Below, piece by piece: positions 28,485 through 38,212 of a DNA stretch of 64,000 nucleotides; position 1 is the stretch's first letter; each line of letters starts with the position of its first letter. The stretch comes from Desulfobacteraceae bacterium. GTDB lineage: Bacteria; Desulfobacterota; Desulfobacteria; Desulfobacterales; Desulfosarcinaceae. A program made the position numbers and the translations under genes. The notes below the pieces were generated by a model. The model searched no databases, was not told where the DNA came from, and saw only the letters and a list, made by a program, of their open reading frames with translations. The stretch is taken from NCBI GenBank assembly GCA_003599575.1, contig QZKV01000065.1:124001-188000 (forward strand), read 5' to 3'.

Positions 28485-29570
28485 ATGAACGGACGATTGG
28501 CTGCCTTAGTCGGCCCTAAACAGATCGAGATCAGGGAATACCCCTTACCTTCGGTGGAAAAGGGGGCGCTGCTGACGCGCGTGCTGCGGAGCAACCTTTG
28601 CGGCAGCGAGTTGCATATTTGGCGTTGGGCCCATCCGCTGATTAAAAATGCTGTAATGGGGCACGAAATGGTAGCCCAGGTGGTGAGCCTGGGGCAAGGC
28701 GTAGAGAGCGACTATGCCGGCAATCCAATAAAAGCGGGGGACCGCGTGGTGGCCCCTTATTTTCTCACCTGCCTCAAATGCGGCCCCTGTTCCCGAGGGG
28801 ATCTGAATATGTGCCAGAATGCTTACCGCTGGTGGTCCCAGAAGCCGGAAAACCCGCCCCATTTTACCGGAACGTTCGCCACCCACTACTACATCCAGCC
28901 GGGACAATTTTTCTATAAGGTGCCGGAGGAACTTCCCAGCAGCATCGTTGCGGGTGCGAATTGTGGTCTCTCCCAGGTTATTTTCGGGCTGGAGAAGGCG
29001 GGTCTTTCCTCGGGCGAGAATCTGGTCATTCAGGGTGCCGGGGGGCTCGGACTCTATGCAACTGCCGTCGCCAAAGAAAAAGGCGCGATCGTCACCGTCG
29101 TGGACGGCATACCGTCACGGTTGGAGCTGGCCAAAGAGTTTGGGGCGGACCATACGATTGATTTGAAATCACTCTCCTGGGATGCTTTAAAGGAAAAAGT
29201 TCTGCATATCACGGAAACGAAAGGTGCCGACGTGGTGCTGGAGGTATCAGGCGCTCCCGCTGCCTTCCCGGAAGGGATTGAGTTGTTGCGAACCTGCGGC
29301 AGGTTGGTTTCGATCGGGAATGTGAGCGTGGACAAGGCCTTCGAAGTGCCCCTTGCCCCCGGCTGGATTACCCGCAAATCGATAACGATTATCGGTGTCG
29401 TTCGATATAATCCATGGTATCTGCTTAAGGCCCTGGAATTTCTAAAACGCACTTTTAAGAAATTGAATTATGAGAAATTAACCGACAAGACATTCTCGCT
29501 CGACCAGATCCAGGAAGCCCTGGAACAGGCGGAGAACCGGACCGTCACCCGAGCTGTGATAATACCTTGA
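28485..29570 (+). CDS. Zinc-dependent (MDR) alcohol dehydrogenase
   Basis: GHEMVAQVVSLGQGV; CLKCGPCSRGDLNMC; VIQGAGGLGLYATAVAKEKGAIVTVVD. Confidence 0.92.
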   Translation: MNGRLAALVGPKQIEIREYPLPSVEKGALLTRVLRSNLCGSELHIWRWAHPLIKNAVMGHEMVAQVVSLGQGVESDYAGNPIKAGDRVVAPYFLTCLKCGPCSRGDLNMCQNAYRWWSQKPENPPHFTGTFATHYYIQPGQFFYKVPEELPSSIVAGANCGLSQVIFGLEKAGLSSGENLVIQGAGGLGLYATAVAKEKGAIVTVVDGIPSRLELAKEFGADHTIDLKSLSWDALKEKVLHITETKGADVVLEVSGAPAAFPEGIELLRTCGRLVSIGNVSVDKAFEVPLAPGWITRKSITIIGVVRYNPWYLLKALEFLKRTFKKLNYEKLTDKTFSLDQIQEALEQAENRTVTRAVIIP

Positions 29571-29645
29571 TTTTCGGTTTATCGCTTCCCCTGAAGGTGA
29601 ATGAAAGAAGCGATAAGGATTACAGAATAAAAAAGGATCAAAAAT

Positions 29646-31343
29646 ATGGAGACCTTCTTAAGAGTTGATGTCGGCCGCAAAACGGCTGTCAGGGAAAAGG
29701 TGGCGGAAAATTACCTTAAGGTGGGTGGAAGGAGCCTGACGGTTAAGCTTCTCCTGAATGAAATCACTCCATCATGTGAACCTTTGGGCAAAAATAACAA
29801 ATTGATTATCGCCACGGGGCTTTTTGCGGGAACAGGACTGTCAAGCAGCGGCAGAACATCCATAGGCGGAAAAAGCCCACTGACGGGCACCATCAAAGAG
29901 AGCAATTCGGGCGGCATTTTGGCGGACCGGCTCGCACGGATTGGGATCAAGGCTGTCATCATCGAAGGATTGCCTCAGGATGATTCCTGGCATCTTTTGA
30001 AGATCACGCCGCACGGGTGCTCTTTTATTCCCGCCGATCCTTACCTGGGGATGGGAACTTACACCTTGTGTGAAACGATTCTGACCCAATTTCCCCAAGC
30101 CGCAATCACTTGCATTGGTCCCGCCGGAGAGAAACTCTATTCCGCCGCCGCGATCGCCATTACCGACAAGGAAGGCAAGCCGGGTCGGTTCTGCGGCCGC
30201 GGGGGGCTCGGCGCCCTGATGGGGTCCAAGAAAATTAAAGCCATCATCGTTGAAGGGCAGGGGAAAGTGCCTCTCGCGGATGAGGAAAAGTTCAAAAATT
30301 GCCGCAAGAGATATACCCAACTGTTGAAGGATGCCCCCAGCAGCGCGGCATACCGGGAATTCGGAACGGCCGCCATGGTGGGAGCGGTCAATGCACTTAG
30401 CGGGCTGCCGGTCAGGAATTTCAGCCAGGGAAGTTTCGATCAGGCCGAGCAAATTTACGCGGAGTCCATCAACGCCAGCATCCGGCAGCGCGGGGGAGAG
30501 GGCAAAATCACCCATGCGTGCATGCCCGGTTGCGTGATTGGATGTTCCAACGTTTTCCCTGATGCCAACGGGAAAGCCATTGTTTCCCCAATCGAGTATG
30601 AAACCATCGGTCTGCTGGGTCCCAACCTCGGGATATCCAGTATGGATGTCATCACGCGACTCAATTTTTTATGTAACGACATCGGATTGGATACTATTGA
30701 GACCGGGGCTGCCCTAGGTGTGGCCATGGAGGCAGGCGTCCTGCGGTTCGGCGACGGGGATGGGGCAGCCCGAATCCTGGAGGAAGCCCGGCGGGCGACC
30801 GTTTTGGGCAGAGTCATCGGCAACGGCGTAGTTGTAACCGCAAAAGTCTTCGGGATCATCAATGTGCCGGCAGTAAAAGGCCAGGCCATGCCCGCCTATG
30901 ATCCGCGGGCCATCAAAGGCATGGGCGTCACTTATGCCACCTCGGCTATGGGAGCGGATCATACGGCGGGCCCCACCGCACGGTCTCCCGTTGAACATAA
31001 AAGTCCCGACGGGCAGGCGGCGCTTTCCTTGAAGATGCAGAAGCTGCTTCCGATTTTTGATTGCACGGGTCTTTGCCTGTTTACAATAGGCGCGGTAGCC
31101 CCCCGCCTGGACCTTGTGCTCGATCTTCTCAACGCCCGGTTCGGCTGGGGTTTGGATCAGGGCTGGTTTGAAAAAATGAGCGTGGAGACCCTGAAGGACG
31201 AAAAACGATTCAACCAGTTGGCCGGTTTTACGTCGGTCCATGACCGCTTGCCGGAATGTTTCACCGAAAGACCTCTTCCGGAGCTGGGAACCGTATTCGA
31301 TGTCCCTGAAGAAGATTTGGACCACCTGGTCAAATATGAATAG
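29646..31343 (+). CDS. Aldehyde:ferredoxin oxidoreductase family (tungsten/molybdopterin) protein
   Basis: GRTSIGGKSPLTGTIKESNSGG; GRFCGRGGLGALMGSKKIKAI; CMPGCVIGCSN; GADHTAGPTARSPVEH; DCTGLC. Confidence 0.92.
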   Translation: METFLRVDVGRKTAVREKVAENYLKVGGRSLTVKLLLNEITPSCEPLGKNNKLIIATGLFAGTGLSSSGRTSIGGKSPLTGTIKESNSGGILADRLARIGIKAVIIEGLPQDDSWHLLKITPHGCSFIPADPYLGMGTYTLCETILTQFPQAAITCIGPAGEKLYSAAAIAITDKEGKPGRFCGRGGLGALMGSKKIKAIIVEGQGKVPLADEEKFKNCRKRYTQLLKDAPSSAAYREFGTAAMVGAVNALSGLPVRNFSQGSFDQAEQIYAESINASIRQRGGEGKITHACMPGCVIGCSNVFPDANGKAIVSPIEYETIGLLGPNLGISSMDVITRLNFLCNDIGLDTIETGAALGVAMEAGVLRFGDGDGAARILEEARRATVLGRVIGNGVVVTAKVFGIINVPAVKGQAMPAYDPRAIKGMGVTYATSAMGADHTAGPTARSPVEHKSPDGQAALSLKMQKLLPIFDCTGLCLFTIGAVAPRLDLVLDLLNARFGWGLDQGWFEKMSVETLKDEKRFNQLAGFTSVHDRLPECFTERPLPELGTVFDVPEEDLDHLVKYE

Positions 31344-31349
31344 GAGGGA

Positions 31350-32519
31350 ATGATGATCAGCGCACTCAAAAATATCAGCTTGGCCGTGCCGGAAATCCTT
31401 TTTGGACTGGGAGTGATCGGAGAGCTGGGAAATCGAATTCGATCGCTCGGGGCCGACAGGGTCATGGTGGTCACCGACGAGGGGGTTGCCGCGGCCGGCA
31501 TCCTCAAACGTGTGCTTGGAATTCTCGAAAAAAGCGGCCCAGCCTGCACTGTCTTCGACAAGGTTGAAAAAGAGCCTTCCACAGAAAACGTGGAGCACGC
31601 ATTCAAGGAAGCTTCGGAAAGCTCCAGCCAGCTTATAATAGGACTTGGCGGGGGCAGCTCCATCGACGTGGCCAAAATGGTGGCCGTGTTATTGAGACAC
31701 GGTGGGAATCTCCTGGATTATATGGGCCTTGACAAGGTTCCCGGAAGAGGAATTCCCACCATCCTTGTCCCTACCACAGCCGGAACCGGCTCGGAAGTCA
31801 GTAAGTATGCGATTTTTGATAACCGCAAAGCCAAAACGAAGCTGGGTGCGGTCAGCAATTACCTCCTTGCCGATCTTGCGGTGGTCGATCCGGAACTGAC
31901 GCTCTCCATGCCGCCTGCAGTGACCGCTTCCACCGGTGCCGATGCCTTCATCCATGCTGTAGAAGGCTACCTTGCAGTAAAATCTTCTCCGCTTTCCGAG
32001 TTATTTGCTCTTGAAGCGGTGCGCATCATATATGAGAATCTGCCGGCAGCCTTCGCCGACGGCCAAAACATTCGCGCCCGGTACCAGATGGCCTATGGAA
32101 GTATGCTGGCTGGCATCGTCCTGAATGTTGCTGGAGCAAGCTCCTCTCATGCCCTGGCATATCCAGTGGGTTCCGAGTATCATGTGCCGCATGGGGTTGG
32201 GTGCATGCTTACTTTCCTGGAGGTCATGAAATACTTTGCAATGGCGGATTTGCCCAAATTTTCCCGATTGGCCCGGGCCATGGGAGTCAAAACGGAGACC
32301 ATGAGCCTGCGCCAGGCAGCCGAGCAGGCGCTTGAAGAGATGCGGAAGTTGGTGGAATATATCGAGATACCTCATAAACTCAGCGCGATCAAAATGGACC
32401 GGAACCTGATCGAACCTTTTGCCCGGTCCGTGGTGGCCAATCAACAGCGCCTTCTCACCAATGGTCCGCGTGTACTTACGGTTAAAGATATTCAAAACAT
32501 CTACGAACGGTCTTACTAG
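31350..32519 (+). CDS. Iron-containing alcohol dehydrogenase
   Basis: IIGLGGGSSIDVAKMVAVLL; VPTTAGTGSEVSKYAIF; PVGSEYHVPHGVGCMLTFLEVMKY. Confidence 0.94.
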   Translation: MMISALKNISLAVPEILFGLGVIGELGNRIRSLGADRVMVVTDEGVAAAGILKRVLGILEKSGPACTVFDKVEKEPSTENVEHAFKEASESSSQLIIGLGGGSSIDVAKMVAVLLRHGGNLLDYMGLDKVPGRGIPTILVPTTAGTGSEVSKYAIFDNRKAKTKLGAVSNYLLADLAVVDPELTLSMPPAVTASTGADAFIHAVEGYLAVKSSPLSELFALEAVRIIYENLPAAFADGQNIRARYQMAYGSMLAGIVLNVAGASSSHALAYPVGSEYHVPHGVGCMLTFLEVMKYFAMADLPKFSRLARAMGVKTETMSLRQAAEQALEEMRKLVEYIEIPHKLSAIKMDRNLIEPFARSVVANQQRLLTNGPRVLTVKDIQNIYERSY

Positions 32520-32702
32520 GTCCCAAAGGCGGCTGCACGATCTTTTAAGGTGCTACCAAAGGTTTGCCTTGCGCTGCTTCTCGAATTTTGGCTTGCCGGC
32601 ATTGAGTTGCGGTCATTTTTTTCATACGGCTTGCTTGACGAAAGTCAAATCGAGGGGCCTTAAAAGCAGAAATTAATCTTGACAACTGAGAGGTAAATTG
32701 CA

Positions 32703-32714
32703 ATTGTCGACAAT
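32703..32714. promoter_or_regulatory. Predicted GntR operator ATTGTCGACAAT upstream of the SucCD-like operon
   Basis: Perfect 12-bp palindrome, 24 bp from the start of TTGACA (32679..32684); same architecture as 23429..23440. Confidence 0.65.
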
Positions 32715-32733
32715 CGACAATGCAGGAGGCGCT

Positions 32734-33921
32734 GTGCGTTTACTGGAGTTTGAAGCCAAATCAATCTTAAAGCGGTACGGCATTGCCACGCCATTGGGTG
32801 CGGTATTATCCGAAGGGGAAACGCCTATCAACAATTTTTCCGGGCCGGCCATGCTCAAGGCCCAGATTCCGATCGGCGGACGTGGTAAAACGGGAGGGGT
32901 CGTAACTGCGCAAGAGGGTCCCGGATTGCATCGGCAGGTTGCAGGGCTGTTCGCAACCAAGATCCGGGGCTACCGTCCAAAGAAGCTGCTGCTTGAAGAA
33001 AAAATGGATATTCAACGTGAGTTTTTCATGGCGATCACCTATGACACGGTCGCCAAAGCGCCTGTGGTCATCTTCTCCAGTGAAGGCGGAGTCGATATCG
33101 AAAAGCTGGCCCAACGCGAGCCGGAAAAGATCTGCACGGAACATTTTTCCTTTCGCGACGGCCTGCCCGAACACAAGGCCCGGCAGATTGTCGCCGAAAC
33201 GGGCATCTCCGGCAAACTGCTGCTGGGGATAGGCACGGTGCTGGCCAAGTTGGCCAAAGTCTTTATCGAAACCGATGCCACGATCGCAGAAATCAACCCG
33301 CTGGCATTGATTGGTGCGGGGCAATTGATCGCATTGGATTGCCACCTGGATGTTGATGACGACGCCTTGTTCCGGCACCCGGACATAGCTCAGATCGAGA
33401 AAGACGGATCCAGGATTGAATCCGCCCAATCCCAGAGCGATTTCGAGCGCAAAGCAGCCCAGATCGACAGCGTGGATCACAGGGGGGTGGCCGGACGCGT
33501 CATCGAATTCGAGGGGAGTTTGGGCCTTATTATCGGCGGCGGGGGCGCCTCCCTGACCGCTTTTGATGCGGTGCGCGCCCATGGTGGCAAGCCGGCCAAC
33601 TACTGCGAGATCGGCGGCAATCCTTCGGTCAAAAAAGTGAAGGAACTGACCAAGCATATTCTTTCCAAGCCAGGTGTGGAAAAGGTGGCGGTTATCATGA
33701 ATGTGGTCAGCAACACCCGAGTGGATCTGGTCGCACGCGGCATCATCAAGGGCATCATCGAAGCCGGTAAAGATCCCTCGAAGACTGTGGCCGTGTTCCG
33801 GATACCGGGCGCCTGGGAGGAAGAAGGTTTCAAGATTCTGAAAAAGTACGGTGTCCGCTACTGCGACCGAAAAACTTCCATTGACGAAGCAGCGCAGATG
33901 GCCGTGGCAAACGCGCGATAA
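32734..33921 (+). CDS. Succinate/malate--CoA ligase beta subunit-like ATP-grasp protein
   Basis: LLEFEAKSILKRYGIATPLGAVLSEGE; LKAQIPIGGRGKTGGV; EINPLALIGAGQLIALDCHLDVDDDA; GTG start with AGGAGG. Confidence 0.9.
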   Translation: MRLLEFEAKSILKRYGIATPLGAVLSEGETPINNFSGPAMLKAQIPIGGRGKTGGVVTAQEGPGLHRQVAGLFATKIRGYRPKKLLLEEKMDIQREFFMAITYDTVAKAPVVIFSSEGGVDIEKLAQREPEKICTEHFSFRDGLPEHKARQIVAETGISGKLLLGIGTVLAKLAKVFIETDATIAEINPLALIGAGQLIALDCHLDVDDDALFRHPDIAQIEKDGSRIESAQSQSDFERKAAQIDSVDHRGVAGRVIEFEGSLGLIIGGGGASLTAFDAVRAHGGKPANYCEIGGNPSVKKVKELTKHILSKPGVEKVAVIMNVVSNTRVDLVARGIIKGIIEAGKDPSKTVAVFRIPGAWEEEGFKILKKYGVRYCDRKTSIDEAAQMAVANAR

Positions 33922-33942
33922 TCAGCCGAAAGGGGATGTGCG

Positions 33943-34836
33943 ATGTCGATATTGGCCAATAAGGAGACGCGGGTCATCGTTCAGGGAATAACCGGACGGG
34001 AGGCTTCCGCGTTTACCAAGGATATGATGGATTACGACACCACGGTTGTGGCCGGCGTGACGCCCGGCAAAAAGGGCCAGTCAATCCACGGAGTGCCGGT
34101 TTTCGATACGGTGCGGCAGTCCTTGAAAGCGCATCCGGCCGATGCCACCGTCATTTCGGTTCCACCGGCATTGGTCAAAGGGGCCGCCCTGGAAGCGCTC
34201 GAAAACGGGATCAAACTGCTGGTGATCGTATCCGAGCGCGTACCGCGCAGGGATACCATCGAGATCCTGGAAATCGCCAAAGAACAGGGCGCCAGGGTCA
34301 TCGGCCCCAATACGCTCGGACTGATTTCCCCCGGCATGATCAAATTGGGAATGGCGGGAGGACCGGTGGAGGATGTCCGCAAGGCGTACACGCCGGGTCC
34401 GGTGGGGATCGCCTCGCGCAGCGGCGGAATGACTACCGAGGTGGCCAATCTGCTGACCACCAACGGCATCGGGCAAAGCACCTGCATCGGGATCGGCGGC
34501 GACCCGGTGGTCGGATCCAATTTTCTGGATTTGATTCCGCTGTTCGACCAAGACCCTGAAACCAAAGCCGTCGTGCTGTTCAGCGAGCCGGGCGGCGTCA
34601 TCGAAGAGCGTCTGGCCGACTATGTGAAAGAAAATGAAATCAGGATGCCTATCATCGCTTTCATTGCCGGCCGTTTCGTAGATGAAATGCCCGGCGTGCG
34701 CTTCGGGCATGCCGCAACGATCGTCGAGGGGGATCGGGGCAGCGCGCGCGGCAAAATCGCCCGGCTCAGAGATGCCGGCATCCATGTGGCGGATGCTTTT
34801 TCGGACATCGTGCGTATAGCCAAAGAGAATATCTGA
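33943..34836 (+). CDS. Succinate/malate--CoA ligase alpha subunit-like protein
   Basis: VIVQGITGREASAFTKDMMDYDTTVVAGVTPGKKG; GPNTLGLISP; GVRFGHAATIVEG (phospho-His motif). Confidence 0.92.
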   Translation: MSILANKETRVIVQGITGREASAFTKDMMDYDTTVVAGVTPGKKGQSIHGVPVFDTVRQSLKAHPADATVISVPPALVKGAALEALENGIKLLVIVSERVPRRDTIEILEIAKEQGARVIGPNTLGLISPGMIKLGMAGGPVEDVRKAYTPGPVGIASRSGGMTTEVANLLTTNGIGQSTCIGIGGDPVVGSNFLDLIPLFDQDPETKAVVLFSEPGGVIEERLADYVKENEIRMPIIAFIAGRFVDEMPGVRFGHAATIVEGDRGSARGKIARLRDAGIHVADAFSDIVRIAKENI

Positions 34837-34848
34837 GAAGGAACCTGC

Positions 34849-35439
34849 ATGAAGCTGAACGAGCTCGAACAAAAAATATGGCAGCGGATTTCATCCGACC
34901 TGAGCAAGGAGGTGGTGGCAAGTCCGGATCACGTGGAGCGCATGACCGGCTGGTGCCGCAAGCTGGGCCCTGCCGAGGGCGCGGACATGCAAAGCCTGGT
35001 GGCGGGCGCCCTGGTTCACGATATCGGCGTGCTGCATGACAGGAAGTACCATTACGTCGTGGGCAGACCCTTCGCGGTAGAAATATTGCGCGATGCCGGT
35101 TTGCCCGAGGAGAAGATCGAACCGGCCTTGCACGTGCTCGAATCGCACAGCCGCTACGGCGGCCCGAACCCCGAGTCAATCGAAGCCCGGGTGGGCCAGG
35201 ACGCCGACGCACTGGAATACATCGGCGCCATCGGCATCCTGAGGGCCGTCGTCCGCGGGATGACCGACGGGTCTTTCAACGGGCGGATCAGCGATTTTCC
35301 GGATTACCTCAAAAATCTGCTCAAAAAAGTGGAAGGCACCTTCCATACGGAAGCGGCCCGCAAGATCGGAACACAGCGAATTGAGTACATGCGTCGATTC
35401 CTCGAACGCATCGAATCGGAACTTGCCGGCGAGGTTTGA
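34849..35439 (+). CDS. HD-domain protein
   Basis: SPDHVERMTGW...LVAGALVHDIGVLHDRKYHYVVGRPFAVEIL...VLESHSRYG...DADALEYIGAIGI. Confidence 0.85.
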   Translation: MKLNELEQKIWQRISSDLSKEVVASPDHVERMTGWCRKLGPAEGADMQSLVAGALVHDIGVLHDRKYHYVVGRPFAVEILRDAGLPEEKIEPALHVLESHSRYGGPNPESIEARVGQDADALEYIGAIGILRAVVRGMTDGSFNGRISDFPDYLKNLLKKVEGTFHTEAARKIGTQRIEYMRRFLERIESELAGEV

Positions 35440-36348
35440 ATGAAAGCAATCGATTTATTGAGGTCGGCCCTGTTTGTCCCCGGCAACCGGCCCGAGCGCA
35501 TCGACAAGGCTGTGGCCACGGCGGCCGATATCGTGATCATCGATCTCGAAGATGCCGTGCCGATCGCCGAAAAAAAAGCCGTGCTTCCGATCGTGCGCAA
35601 AAAGCTGAACGAGCACAGGACGCACCGGATGATGGTGCGTGTTAATGCCTTTGAAACCGGCCTGACCCAAGGCGATCTGGCCGGCATCGTCGGGCCGGGA
35701 GTCTGCGCGGTCATGCTGCCCAAAGTGCAGAGCGCTGCAGACATCGTGCACATGGCCAAACTCATCCTGGCGGCGGAAGACGCCTCGGGCATCGAACGGG
35801 GCTCACTGGGCCTGGTGGCACTGGTCGAAACGGCCTTGGGCGTGGAAAACGCTTATGCGATTGCGGCCGCGCAAACCCATCCGCAGCGTCTCCACACGAT
35901 TGCTTTCGGTGCAGCGGATTTCACTTTGGACATGGGGATAAGGATATCCAAAACCGGGGAAGAACTTGCTTTTCCGCGGGCCAGGATCGCAGTGGCCTGC
36001 CGTGCGGCGGGTATCGCCCCACCGCTGGACACACCCTGGATGATCGATCTGAAGGATCGCGAGGCGTTTGAGGCCGATGTCGTTCGGGGAAGGTGTTTAG
36101 GCTATCGAGGCAAACTGTGCATCCACCCCAATCAAGTCGATTTCTGCAACCGGACGTTTTCGCCCTCGGAAGAAGAAATCGTTTTTGCCGCCAAGGTGGT
36201 TGAAGCCTTTGAAGCGGCTGAAGCCGCCGGGCAAGCGGCCATACAGGTGGAAGGCAAATTCGTCGACTACCCAGTGGTCGCGCAGTCCAGAAGAATTTTG
36301 GCGTTTGCAGATACAATCGGCCGAGTGGCGATAACTGACAAGCAATAG
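35440..36348 (+). CDS. HpcH/HpaI-family CoA-ester lyase (malyl-/citramalyl-CoA lyase or citrate lyase beta-like)
   Basis: LLRSALFVPGNRPERIDKAVATAADIVIIDLEDAVPIAEKKAV; GLVALVETALGVENAYAIA; GKLCIHPNQVDFCN. Confidence 0.92.
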   Translation: MKAIDLLRSALFVPGNRPERIDKAVATAADIVIIDLEDAVPIAEKKAVLPIVRKKLNEHRTHRMMVRVNAFETGLTQGDLAGIVGPGVCAVMLPKVQSAADIVHMAKLILAAEDASGIERGSLGLVALVETALGVENAYAIAAAQTHPQRLHTIAFGAADFTLDMGIRISKTGEELAFPRARIAVACRAAGIAPPLDTPWMIDLKDREAFEADVVRGRCLGYRGKLCIHPNQVDFCNRTFSPSEEEIVFAAKVVEAFEAAEAAGQAAIQVEGKFVDYPVVAQSRRILAFADTIGRVAITDKQ

Positions 36349-36358
36349 CGAGGCGGAA

Positions 36359-36574
36359 ATGGGAGAATTTATAAGAGTGCACATTGACCAGGAAAAATGC
36401 AAAAGTCCGGATGAGGTGAAAGCCTGGGCCAGCGTCTGTCCGGTAGGCATTTTCAAAGTGCACGATGGAAAGGCGTATGTCGTCGAAGAAAATGAGGATG
36501 AATGCACATTTTGCGGGCTTTGCCTGCAGGTCTGCCGAAGCGGGGCTGTGACGATTGAAAAACTCTACGAATGA
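36359..36574 (+). CDS. Ferredoxin-like 4Fe-4S protein
   Basis: SVCPVGIFKVHDGKAYVVEENEDECTFCGLCLQVCRSGAVTI. Confidence 0.82.
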   Translation: MGEFIRVHIDQEKCKSPDEVKAWASVCPVGIFKVHDGKAYVVEENEDECTFCGLCLQVCRSGAVTIEKLYE

Positions 36575-36623
36575 TTGAAAGTTCTGCGGTCGCTTACCTC
36601 CTCTTATTCAGGAAAGGGCAGTC

Positions 36624-37310
36624 ATGTTGGCTCTAAAAAGCATAAATGAAATCAAGCCGTCGGGCCTGGGTGATCAGGTGGCCCGCGCGCTGGCCGAAGC
36701 GATTCTCGAAGGCGAATTCAAAGGCGGCGACCAACTGCTTGAAATGGAGCTCCAGGCCCACTTCGGTATCAGCCGCTCTCCATTGCGCGAGGCTTTCCGC
36801 GAGCTGGAAAAACAGGGTCTGGTGGTCATTGTTCCGCGCAAAGGGACTTATGTCAAACGCATTACACGCAAGGACATAGAAGAACATTTTCCGGTTCGGG
36901 CGGAGTTGGAGGGGCTGGCGGCACGACTGGCGGCCTCCCATATAAATCAAACCGCTCTGGACGTCATGGGGGATCTGCTCGAAAAAATGAGAGATGCGGT
37001 CAGGAGCGGGGATACCAAGACCTACTATTCGAACCATCTGTTGTTCCACGAGACCTTCATCAATCTGGCCGGCAACGAACTGCTCCTGGGACTGCTGAAA
37101 AATCTCCGCATGCAAAGTCTGTGGCATCGTTTTTCCTACCAGTACTACCAGGAGGATCTTCGGAAAGCCTTCGAGGTGCACGGGGAGATTTTGGATCTGT
37201 TCAGGGCATCGCCGCCGGTACCCGAAGCAGTCGGGCGCAAAGTGGCCGAACATATCCATGTCGCCTTGGAGCGCTTTCTTACCTATCTGGATGATTACGA
37301 GCAGGGTTAG
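36624..37310 (+). CDS. GntR family (FCD domain) transcriptional regulator
   Basis: LGDQVARALAEAILEGEFKGGDQLLEMELQAHFGISRSPLREAFRELEKQGLVVIVPRKGTYVKRI; FCD-type helical C-terminus. Confidence 0.94.
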   Translation: MLALKSINEIKPSGLGDQVARALAEAILEGEFKGGDQLLEMELQAHFGISRSPLREAFRELEKQGLVVIVPRKGTYVKRITRKDIEEHFPVRAELEGLAARLAASHINQTALDVMGDLLEKMRDAVRSGDTKTYYSNHLLFHETFINLAGNELLLGLLKNLRMQSLWHRFSYQYYQEDLRKAFEVHGEILDLFRASPPVPEAVGRKVAEHIHVALERFLTYLDDYEQG

Positions 37311-37378
37311 CGCGCTATCACCGGCCCAAATGATTTCAAGCTCCCGAGGTTCCATATCCATAGTTCAGGAGAAAGCAA

Positions 37379-38200
37379 ATGGCGGATGCGGTGTCTGTAG
37401 TCAAAAGAATGAACCTGAAGGTTCAGCCATTGGTCGAATTTTTTGAAAGGCTGGCGAGTATCCGGGGCTGGCCCTTTCTGGCCTCCTGGGCCCACCGCGT
37501 CACCGGGGTAGTGTTAGTTGTTTATATCGGCTTTCACATCATCACTTTATCCTCCTTGATCGACCCTGTAAAATTCGATGCCAAGATGAAAATACTTGGC
37601 TTTGTGCTCTTCGTCTTTCTGGAATTTCTACTCGTTTTGCCCGTGATCTACCATGCGCTCAACGGCGGCCGGGTGATCCTCTACGAGGTATTCGAGTATC
37701 GGCGCGACCAGATGGTTCTCCTGTGGGTGGTTGCTCTGGGCGCCCTTTACACCTTCTTGCTGGCCTTCTTCATGATAGCCGGAAACCAGAGTGTTTCAGC
37801 GCCTTTTTTCTGGGTCTACACGGCGGCCGCCGCTGGTTGCGTGACCTATATCACGGTCAAAAAGCTCCGCGCATCCGGTGCTTCCGTGTTCTGGAAGTTT
37901 CAACGGATTTCCGGCGCATTTCTTTTCCTGATGGTGCCTGCGCATATGCTCTTTATGCATCTCAACCCGGCCATGGGCCACGATTCCCAGGTCATCATCG
38001 CGCGCATGGGCAATCTCTTTATCAAGATCGTCGATCTGGGCCTGGTGGCCGGTGTGCTCTACCACGGGGGCTACGGCCTCTACTCCATCGGTCAGGATTA
38101 CATTACTTCATCGAGGGCCAAGACCGGTATGCTGGCAGTGCTGATTTGCATCGCCCTGGTATTCGCCTGGAAAGGCCTCAAGCTGATCGTGCTGATCTAA
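37379..38200 (+). CDS. Succinate dehydrogenase/fumarate reductase-type cytochrome b subunit, apparently SdhC-SdhD fused
   Basis: WAHRVTGVVLVVYIGFHIITL...YHALNGGRVILYE (SdhC-like) followed by FWKFQRISGAFLFLMVPAHMLFMHLNPAMGHD...VLYHGGYGLYSIGQDY (SdhD-like). Confidence 0.82.
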   Translation: MADAVSVVKRMNLKVQPLVEFFERLASIRGWPFLASWAHRVTGVVLVVYIGFHIITLSSLIDPVKFDAKMKILGFVLFVFLEFLLVLPVIYHALNGGRVILYEVFEYRRDQMVLLWVVALGALYTFLLAFFMIAGNQSVSAPFFWVYTAAAAGCVTYITVKKLRASGASVFWKFQRISGAFLFLMVPAHMLFMHLNPAMGHDSQVIIARMGNLFIKIVDLGLVAGVLYHGGYGLYSIGQDYITSSRAKTGMLAVLICIALVFAWKGLKLIVLI

Positions 38201-38212
38201 CAAGGAGCCGCC

